A program made the translations under genes and the position numbers. DNA of 64,000 nucleotides from Norana najaformis (taxonomy: Eukaryota; Annelida; Clitellata; Crassiclitellata; Hormogastridae), in NCBI GenBank assembly GCA_964023275.1, contig OZ029919.1:8294714-8358713 (forward strand), written 5' to 3'. How positions within the stretch are numbered: the first letter of the stretch is position 1; each line of letters opens with the position of its first letter. The notes beneath the pieces were generated by a model. It searched no databases. It had not been told where the DNA came from and saw only the letters and a list, made by a program, of their open reading frames with translations. Positions 1 to 10,300 of this stretch are shown here, piece after piece.

Positions 1-275
1 AAGTGAAATGAAGGGGAGAAGCTCATTTCCTTTTGTTTAGGCCCTTGAGCCGGCAATGGACGAACCCCAAGGTCCTGGACACAGGGCCAGCGCATCGCAG
101 GACTTGCCACTTACTTCCCAGCTTATGCCGTTACCAAAAATACTGCTTTATAACAAAGGCACAGTGTGCACAAACAACTTGCCCTGGGCCTTTACATGAA
201 GTCGAACCCGCAACTGCATGATCATTGACCAAACACATTACCCATACAGACCACTGTGCCGCACTATGGGGTTCT
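1..275 (-). mobile_element. tRNA-derived SINE (minus strand)
   Basis: Read on the minus strand, an A-box-like CGGCACAGTGG (251-261) is followed about 45 bases later by a B-box-like GGGTTCGACTT (199-209), the spacing of an RNA polymerase III internal promoter. The rest, towards position 1, is a non-tRNA body. No cloverleaf can be drawn with confidence, so this is a SINE head and not a tRNA gene. It lies in a synaptojanin intron that runs off the left edge. Confidence 0.55.
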
Positions 276-388
276 TAAAAGGTGCTACAGTATATAAAAT
301 ATACTGTTAGCAGCAGTAATCTTAAAAGCTGCTACAGTATATAAAACAGCAGTATTACCATTCACATTCAAACAAGTAAAGACGCCAC

Positions 389-590
389 TAGCACTGGTTA
401 TAATGCTTAACAGCTCAAGGAATGAACTTACCATTGGTACTCATTATAATGTGTAACCTCTCATGGAATGAACTTACCATTGGTACTCATTATAATGTTT
501 AACCTCTCATGGAATGAACTTACCATTGGTACTCGTTATAATGCTTAACCTCTCATGGAATGAACTTACCATTAGCACTCGTTATACCCT
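389..590. repeat. 46-bp tandem repeat, about 4.3 copies
   Basis: The block beginning ATTGGTACTC recurs at 433, 479, 525 and 571 (last copy variant), an exact 46-bp step, with a degenerate partial copy before it. It is intronic and non-coding. Confidence 0.9.
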
Positions 591-1139
591 TTCGTCGCCA
601 CAGCACTCTGTCAGTCCACGCTGGAACACGACACTTTTCACTTGTGTCGTAATCGTTGCAGAAAAGGTCGTACTTATAGGTTGGTTCAAAATTCGTTGGA
701 CCTTCCTTGAAACCGAGGAAGACCTGGAATTCACATAAATGACCATGAACGCTAGCAAGGCTGTGTCTTGATAAATAAACCAGTTATAACAGTTATCGGT
801 CATAGCAAATATAGATCTAAAGGAATGCATATGAATGGTGTCATATGTCGGTTCTTTATTAATCCTTTGTTCATTCACTAACTGTTCAGAGCTGTAGCAT
901 TAGATTATCAGTTAGTATAATAACAATAATAATGATGAAAAGTATTCATTTAGATTATGGACCCTACTGCCTGTCATCGCTCTATATAATCGACGCAACT
1001 TGGTCCAGGAACTCTAAACATCGTGTCATCTGTCAACTCTCAATAAGAATCTGTTGGTTGGGCTCCACATGTGTGCATGAGCCTGCCACTGGTGACTTAC
1101 TAGTTACATGTGCATTCGTAATCGAAATCGTAAATTTGC

Positions 1140-1230
1140 AAAGCGCCGCTTCAAGACAACCTCATCAGAGGCGCTCCTGGCCCATCCCAGAACTGGGGAA
1201 TAATGCGGTCTTCAAGCGCTTACGGAAGAG
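1140..1230. repeat. Dispersed repeat (GCGCCnnTTCAAG family)
   Basis: The stretch AGCGCCGCTTCAAG followed by CAGAGGCGCTCCTGG matches blocks near 23893-23935 and, more weakly, 16250-16290. It is an old dispersed retroposon fragment in a synaptojanin intron. Confidence 0.5.
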
Positions 1231-1319
1231 AGGGGGAGAGAGGGAGAGAAGCTCCTGGCGTACTTTCTGTTCTTACTGACATTTAACATCATTTAGGCCA
1301 ATGTAGGCAGCACTTTTGT

Positions 1320-1372
1320 CAGGTACTTAAAAGGCGCTATATCATATGTCTAGATAACTAACTAACTAGCTT
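1320..1372 (+). mobile_element. Retroposon 3' end with (TAAC)n tail
   Basis: The segment reads AGGTACTTAAAAGGCGCTAT and ends in ATAACTAACTAACTA. A second copy with the same order of blocks lies at 60570-60635. The GGCGCTATA core plus a simple tail is shared with the other retroposon families in the window. It sits just downstream of synaptojanin exon 15 in gene orientation. Confidence 0.6.
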
Positions 1373-1387
1373 GTATGACAGACTTAC

Positions 1388-4300
1388 ATTTCCAGCCTGT
1401 CTCTGAACATTCAGCTGGTCATATGCCTGTAGCGCTCCCCAGTTCTGCTGACTGATCAGATCCTTCACCTCGTCCTTAGACAAGTCGATGCGATAGTTGA
1501 AGTCGCCACACCAGAAGAGGTAGTCATGGTGCCAGACCTTGCGACCCTGCAACATTCAGAAAGAAACTCAGACGCTGCAAAGCAATATGACTTAATTCAG
1601 AAACTGCCTGGCTCTCTATTTCCGTCCAGCACTTTGCTTGTCTTTCTGTTTCTCTCTTCCTCACGGCAAACTCCAGCCATCACATCCAGCTATCAACAAT
1701 CACCAGTCATCCGATGTGTGATCTGTAAGTTTAAGGATTTGACTGAAGCACAAGCAGAACAGCAGCCTTCAATACCTATAACATAACCAGGTTGCATGGC
1801 TTGACAACAAATTGTCAGTCTCACGTAATGCATCAAAAATCCAAAGCAGGATGCAAATGTGAAAAGCCAAGGCAGTAACAATCACACACAAGGGAGCTCA
1901 ATGTTTGCACTGTGGCTAGCTAGGTTGATGATCACTGCTGGTAGATTATGCTGCATAGGGGACCTCCTTGTCTCACATATTCATGCACTGGATTAGGCAC
2001 AGCATACTTTCTTGTGCATTCGTAAGTAAGTAGTAAGTAAGACATTTGTTAACATGCCACGTGTCCATCAGATGAGCAAGGAATTGTAGGTGTGCATTCA
2101 ACCATCTTTCTGGAATATTCCACTGAAAATCTTAACTGTTCTGCACAATTCAGCCAGAGATATTTTCAGCTTATTTTAAGACCCACTTTTCCAAATCTAT
2201 TTGCTAACTATGGTCCTGCATCTTTGAAAGGTTCTTCAAAGGTGCAATACAAATATCCAGATACATACACACATACATTGTAGACCAAAATCTTGGCATG
2301 TAATATAGTTATCTTCCAGTTTCATTACTGACCATTGGGAATGTGATTTTCTGGGCAATGTCATGAAAGTCACTGTTGCGCTCCTTTACGTTTGACTGTC
2401 CGGCCGCAAAGTGCGAACAGACGAAACAAAGTGACGAGTTGTACAGGGTGAATCGGATGGCAATTCCGCCCTTGTTGCCTGCAGCACCCCCTAGGCCAGT
2501 CTTGACTGTCACAACCCCAAGATCCCTAATAACAAACCACAAACACATACAGCTTTTTCCTCTTTGGGTCAGTCACCTGCACTGCTTCCACTTTGTAAGG
2601 AACTGTCGTATAATAGCCAGAGGAAAATACTCTGGCCAAGACTGGCATACAATCTCAAAGTCTAATCTCATCATAATTACTTATTATTAATTTTTATTTG
2701 CTAGCCCAAAGCAGATATAATTCCAAGACTATTATTTATTTTATTACTGTTCCTGCTTTTGACATTGTCCTTATGATATTAATAAGGCAATTCAGATAGC
2801 GCCATAGCACAGCTGAGGCCAAAAAAAGGGTGCTGTACAAGTGTTCAAAAATCAATGACAGTTATATGATATTTTAAAAAGATAGGTCTTGAATTGTTAC
2901 ATGAATGAATACTCTCTCATCACATCAGGCACAAGAGAAATGCAGCATCAGACCCTGGAATCAACCAATTATCGATTCTTAAATATCACAATATTAATTA
3001 AACATTAGTGTCACCTTTAAAAAGCAGCTGGTACACAGCAACACTTTACTGAACATAGACCAATAGTGCATCAGTTGAAAATGGAATCAATGTCTGAGTA
3101 AAAAAAACTCATGACTTTGGTAATTACAGTTTATGACCTGTGACCATAGAATCATTTAAACAGATTTTCTGGTGGCTTACTTGATGAATGGAGCCAGTTT
3201 TGGTCGAACAAAAATGTAGAGACACACTCCGACGAGTTGTGCAGACTGGAGCAAGACGTATTTATGGTCCCGTGAAAGGTTCTTCTGCAGGTAAATGCCC
3301 CAGTCCTTCTGGTTCTGTGTACTGATTTTAAAAACACAATAAATAAATTAATTATCTATCAAGACTCATAACAAATGCAAAGCAATAACTGGAAAGCGTG
3401 GCTAGTTACACAGCTGTCGATGTCCAGTTTTTGCTCCAGTGTCAAAATTCACCCACACTCATTACAACACGCTTTCTGGCAACATGAATTCCAATATAAC
3501 AAGGTCGTTAAATGGATCTCAAAATTAATTCATCTGTATAAACTAAGCTCATTACAATATGACCTTGTAATATGGTGGTTCCTTTACACGGTTCCCAAAG
3601 ACAGCTTTATAGTGAATTTCTTGTGTAACTGATGGGCTTAGTAGGGTTTAAAGATCAGATTTAGAGCATGACTGCACTTCAGCTCAAAGATCTTTGAACC
3701 CCAGGACCATCTCTCAGATGACTGTTTTAACAAATAGTCTAGTAAATAAATAAATATTTGACCTTACCATAAACCTATTAGTCACCATTTAAGGCAAAAC
3801 TGTTCTTTGCTCAGAGCCAAGCTTCTCTGTCAGTGTTTCATACTGATAGCCTCAGCTTACAGATTTGATTCTAGAGGACTGCACTTTGGGCTCCGTATTT
3901 CTGGTTTTTGTGCTTCAGAGGTAAGAAGTCATTTAGACATTTTCTGGGTCTTTCTCTGGCTTAATTTTATGTTCATTTTACCAAACTAACAATTTTAATA
4001 ACTCATGAATGTCGTCAGCAGTATGCTCAGCTTACAGATTTGATTCTAGAGAAAAGAGCAGTTGCCAACTGAGACCTTTGTATGACTTACCTTGCACTGA
4101 CTATGTTGCCTGCATTCAGATCTACAATTTCCTCAAAGCCAATGGCAAATATGTCGCTTGGAACATCAAAGTCTGTGTTAGGATCAACCACTTCTAAACA
4201 ATGAAGCAAACAATTATCATCATCATCAGCATCACAAGCAGCAACAGCAGCAATTTCTTCCTCCTCTGCCCCTTTTCCCATCATTCTCACAATCACCTCG

Positions 4301-7300
4301 AGCCACCATCATTAACGCTACCACATCTTAGTCACATGGTGGTTTGGCATAGTTGTTATGACACTGGCATATATAGTAAAGTTAAGCAACATTGAGCCAG
4401 GCTAGTACTTGACGGGCGACCACCTGTGGAATACCATGGCACCTGGTGCCTATTCAGATTTCCACTCTTAAGCAATCGGTAACTGAATATCAACACAGAT
4501 TGGAACGTTAAAAGGTGTCCTATGGTTGGATTGTTGTGGTCATATTTGCACTTCAGTCAAATGATTCTTAGAGCTGAGGACCATATTTCTCACGAGTTTC
4601 TACAGAGGTATGTAAACAAACGTGTTATCCTTATTGTTACCTTCTTTACCGTTACCGTTATCCTAAGAAGAAATCAGATGCTTAATAAACGGATCAGCAG
4701 TTCACTCAGTCCCCTGGCACTGACTGCAGTACTGATTTTGGCAGATGAAGCAAATCTGAGGAATTTCTAAAGGGGAAAGTAGATAAGCATGTTATCCTTA
4801 ACCTCCTTTACCAATGTTATCGTTATCTTAACAAGAACTCAGCAGCTTGATAAACCGATCAAGAAATCATTTACTGACCTGGCGTTGACTGCAGTGTTAA
4901 TTTTGGCAGATCAAGCAACCAATCCGTGATGTGTTCATGCTTGAAAGCAATGCTGCGGAAATGTTTGCCTCCGTTGACGTTCCACGTTCCCACAGAAACA
5001 CGAATGGTTGATGTGTGAGTATACTCTTTGTAGTTCACTATCATGGATCTCATTATATCACTAGATACTGGACACACAAAGCCAAACAGAAGACAACATG
5101 AATAAATACAACAACCTCATTAAACATCTACAAACTTACAAACATTATGGTAAGGTAAATTAACAGTAGGTCATGAATTAAGTGCCTCAAGCAATATCAT
5201 AACCCACAGGTTTACATTCGTTTGGTTAAAAACCTCCAGCAAATGTAGAATACAGCCTCATGGATTACTCCGCTCACAATGAATTATGGAGCTGTGTACA
5301 TTTGCACTGCATGATGAAATACCTTTAGTAGAACTTGTTAGTACCTCTAAAAGCATTGCACACACGGCTCTAACCAAATACAGCTCGAAGTAGGTTGAAA
5401 ATGTATTTTGAGCACAGTATATACAAGCAGGAAAAGACTGTTCCACAAGGGCAGTCTGACACCTGTAGGAGAAAGCACGATGGGCCTGAGTTTATGAAAC
5501 ACTAAGATTTGAAAACCAAGTGAGAAGAAATTGTTGGATACTTACCATGAAAACAAGGAATGTCCAGAAGAAGCATCGTCTTGTCCGAGAGGTCAGTTCG
5601 GACGCCAGATCCTAAGAGCAGCAGGTCAATTGCCTCTTGCTTTGTCGAATCAAGAAAGTTATTCTGAATTGTACGACTGGCAGAGCGTGCAGCATCTGTT
5701 GCCTAAAAACAAACACACAATTATACCAATTATATGCCTGGTTTCTTACTGAATCACTCATTTAACAAAATGGACACCGCACACAAATGAAAATGCGCCA
5801 ATTCTGACCTTTGACCTGCCGCCACCTAGGGCTCCTGTGCCAGCATAGATGCGACTGATGTGGTCACCATTCAGAGCCCACATCTGTTTGTAGACCTCCT
5901 GGAATCGCGACATCATCTGCGGCTTTGATGCAAGACCCAGCATCTCCAGCTGCTGAGGAAGAATCTACAAGACAACCAAAAGAAGCAGCAGCTCTTGAAG
6001 CAGCAAAAGCAAACGAAACAAAATTTTGCAGAACAACCAAATTCATGACAGTCACCCTAATTACAGTGATTTTACTGAGTCATTTATCAAGCGACACATG
6101 CATTAGCAAATTAAACAAATTCAAAAATTATTTATGCCAAACGCACCAAACAGTATCATCTCTGCATGTCAGTATAGCAACACATAATATATGACAGGTT
6201 CATGGGCTATTCAGTTGTGTTTGGTTTTTATGCCAGTGGGCTTCAGGATTAAAGTAGTTTATCATCAGTAAAGAAAGAGAAATTTAACCCGATTTAATAC
6301 TAATTGTAAAGAAATTTAGTATGACCTACTTCTAAACCAATCATATTTTGAACGGCGTTTGTTCTGTCTAAACAGTCCAGACAGTTGGTCCTCAACGTTC
6401 CAGACTGAGTCCTGAAAATCAGTAACTCTGGCATTAATTGTGTAATCATGATAGTAACAATGATATGTATACTGCTTCAAAAGTAGCAAACTACTTATAG
6501 GGCATTTTACAGTCAGTTGTCAACTTGTGTAGCGATTGCATCCAGCTATCTTGATTTATCTTATCAACTGCAAAACATCATTCAGTATCTGAATCAATCT
6601 TTAGAGACTGGAGAATGAACTTCAATGCATGTCGTCAGGCCTTAAAAATAAACCAACTAATTAATATACATAAGCTTTCCACAGGAAATCCGAACTGATG
6701 CACATGAAACATTTTCAGCTAATCTTAAGCAACAGCTTTTAAGAACTCTTATGTAACTATATTCCAGCACTTTATAGAAGCACTTAAAAAAGCATCACAT
6801 AAATATTCAGATACATATATATATAGCATTACATACACACATCATCAAAATAGGAAAGCACACTTAAGCATAAAAGATTTGGCCTTAAATTAAACCAGAT
6901 AAAACCTGTACTAATCAGCACAAACACCAGATGAAAAATTAATTACCGCTGGACCTCCGATCCATGACATGAAAAGAAACCGAACTCGTCGATGTGTTTC
7001 TTGATGGAGTCACGCAGTTTACTCAGGTTCTTTAGGCTGCCACCACGACATTCTGAGTGGTAATCAAACTGGATGTGAGGTACATCGGCACTGTGAGACG
7101 AGGCTTTGTGGTGACTCTGGTTCAAAATCAGACACAATGACAGTACACAGAAAGACATGGGAAAGAACATTTCTTAGTGAAGGTACATTTCTCCCATACA
7201 TTTCATACATTTTCTTCCTGCCCTTAGTTCTCTCTCCCCACTATTTCCAACCACTAACTGCTAACAATGGAACATCAATATCTAGCCAAAAGTCCATTCA

Positions 7301-10300
7301 ATTTCCATAATGTCAGTCCAGTGACTCTTGGATCTAGCACATGAGGCATTCCTAAATAGCAGTAAAGGCTCACCCAATCCAACCTACACGTCTGGTTGAA
7401 ACAACCAGACCTGTGTTAAGTTAATCTATCCAAATTACTTGTGAATTTCAGATAGTTACTAGAATAGTGAAGAAACCTGTCACAAGCAGCACTGAGAGGT
7501 TTACAAAAGTCCTTACAGAAAAAATTCCAGATACGTGCACACATAACCCAATCGAAATGAGAAGTCATGCAGCTAGATGAACAAACAGACAAAAAACACA
7601 CATTCAGTTATGGCAGACACTAAGTCAGAAAGCCAGAAGATCTGACATATAAACATAGTCTTACCCAGAATGCCTGACTCAGCATGTGTTCACCTTCCTT
7701 CAGCCCAAGTAGGTTGATTATGGCTTGGCTGCCATACAGCTGCTTTTGCTGGGTCATGTGTCGGTCGAAGGCCGGAGCCGATGCCTCATAACCTCTCGAC
7801 AGCTTCACCTTATGTGACCCGACCTAGTAAATAAAGGGAACAAGCTTGTGCATGTGACCCGACCTAGTAAATAAAGGGAACAAGCTTGTGCTTGTGACAT
7901 GACCTAGCAGAGAAATTGCTCTGTTCTCCCATATGACTTGACTTAGCACAGACGAAACCACATCCAAATGTGAACGAACAGAGTCAACCGAAAGAACTTC
8001 ATTTTTAGCATTTTTATATAGCATCATTGATTTAATGGCAAGGCATTAGTTAGTAATCACACTTTAAAAACTTACTCAACATTCACACACACTGATGATC
8101 TCAGTATTAGCTCAAATGTTTCACAATTGCACAAGTTGAGTGTAGTGCTCAGTCAAACAGTTTGCATGTCTGTGTGATTAGTAGTGACTGAGCATAGGCA
8201 AACATCCGTTATGCCCCTCAAAATATACCAACTGACTAGTGTGATTAGTACATTAATGCATCAGAGGTAAGAAATTACCTGAAAACCTGGTTGTTCCCAG
8301 AACAACGGTACTGAACCACGAGTCTGTATGTGAGAGCAAACTTGATCATCAATGTAGATCACCTAAAATTAAAATTACAATCAATCAATCAATATCCAAC
8401 CAATTTAGCCAACTGACTGACCATCCATTAGGTCATTCAAATGTTTTACCTTCTTTCAATTAGTCTCAGCCGTACATTTTATTCCACTCTCAGTAGCTCT
8501 TTCTCCATTACTTTCTTTATTTCTTTTTTTCCCCTTTCATTCTCTGCCAAATTCTCTCTCACCTTTATTCTTTCTCTATTTTCTCTGCTCTCCTCCTAAA
8601 GCCCCAATTCCCTAGCACATTCCATCTCTCAATTTCACCAACACTGCTGGTAGGCATCCAACATCTTAACATCTTCGCCAGTGACCTTGTCAGCATCGAT
8701 ATCTCAGCCCATAAAGAAAGACAATGCCCTTGAGTACCTTCATGTCTCAGCCCCATAAAGCAGGATAGGGCCTTTGTCAGCATCAACCTCTCTCCAATTC
8801 TCTCAATTTCACAGAAAACGGACATAAATCTTTCTAAATAAGTCACCTACCTGTTCAGTTTCCACAAAATTCGCGACCTGGCCATCGTCGTTGACACCAC
8901 GGACATTAAATCGAGTTCCTGCCCGCTCACAGCTCAGCCTAGATATGAGACATGCCTTGCCCTGCTTCTGAGCAGCATAAATTGTACGGATTTCCACTCC
9001 ACCACACATCATCTTCAGCAGCCAATCAGATGAGTCCACTTGAAATCGTGTCACATGGAGATGCATGGTTCGGTTCCTTAACAATCAAAATACAACCACA
9101 ACAAAGTTTTTGCAAACATTTACAAGAGTATCAGATTAAGAAAATGATCTCACCTGTTTCCTCATTAGTCATAATCTATGGCTGTAATACTTTTGGAAAA
9201 TATTGTTTTATAAGGCAAGCATAGCAACAATTTAAAGGATAATGGCACAAAATGATAAATAAATAAAAAAATCAACTAGAAACAATGAAAACAGCACATA
9301 TCTCAAAGCTCATGGATGTCAATTTAAATTATCCTGACAGCAATTCAACGTCTCTCACATACAGCACATTTGAACTTTTCAAAATCGGTAAAATATAAAC
9401 TGCTCAAAATCATAATTTTCAGTTTTGTCATCAGCATCTACTTTTTACTCTATTGTATCACCTCTGTCACAATAAAAACTCAGGCAAGAACCCACAAGCT
9501 ACTGCAGAAAGACTAAATAAGATTAAATACCATCTAAAGCATTTTTTAAAAGTTATGTTTTCATACCAGAAGAATCTGTTATCTGTCATCTGATCATTTA
9601 GACATTTCTGAGCACAGAGACTAAGATCAAATTTGGCACCAGCTCCCGACCATGAAAAGTAAAAGGTGCCAGCATTTAGCAACTTCCGTAACTCAACAAT
9701 ACGCTCCTCATCAAGTGCTAGGTTCCGTAACGATATGAATGTCGTCCCAGTGATCCGATAGATATCGGAGTCCCCGATTTTTCCAACGGATACACAACCA
9801 GTCACAAGAACAAGGTACAAGATAGGATCATCACCTGCCAAAGCAAAGAGAAATGTAAATGCAATTCTACTATGCAATTTCATGCAATCCAAGTGCCACA
9901 AAATGTTGAGAAGTTACCATGCCTTATTCGTTAGCATAGGTTTTGTATGTTATAACCCTGCCTGGTAAAAGTTTCGTGACTTAGCTAAAAAGGCATGGGG
10001 TAATAAATATGAAAGGAAGTTGAAGATCAGATGAAAGAGGAGTGAACTGAGCAGAAAATGGCACTATGAGGATGAACTGTCGTGGTTAAGACTGTGAAGC
10101 TGTAAAGAGAGAGTTGTTTTACTAAACAGAAACATATTTTATCGAACTTATCTTGACAAATCTTATGCAAAACCATTGTAAGCATAGTCACCATATAGAT
10201 GCCCTAATTTTTCATATGACAGACGCTGCTATATGAGGCCACTTTCAGCCTTCTGAAGCATCACTAAGATGAATATTTGGATCACTCAGTATTTGGTCAG

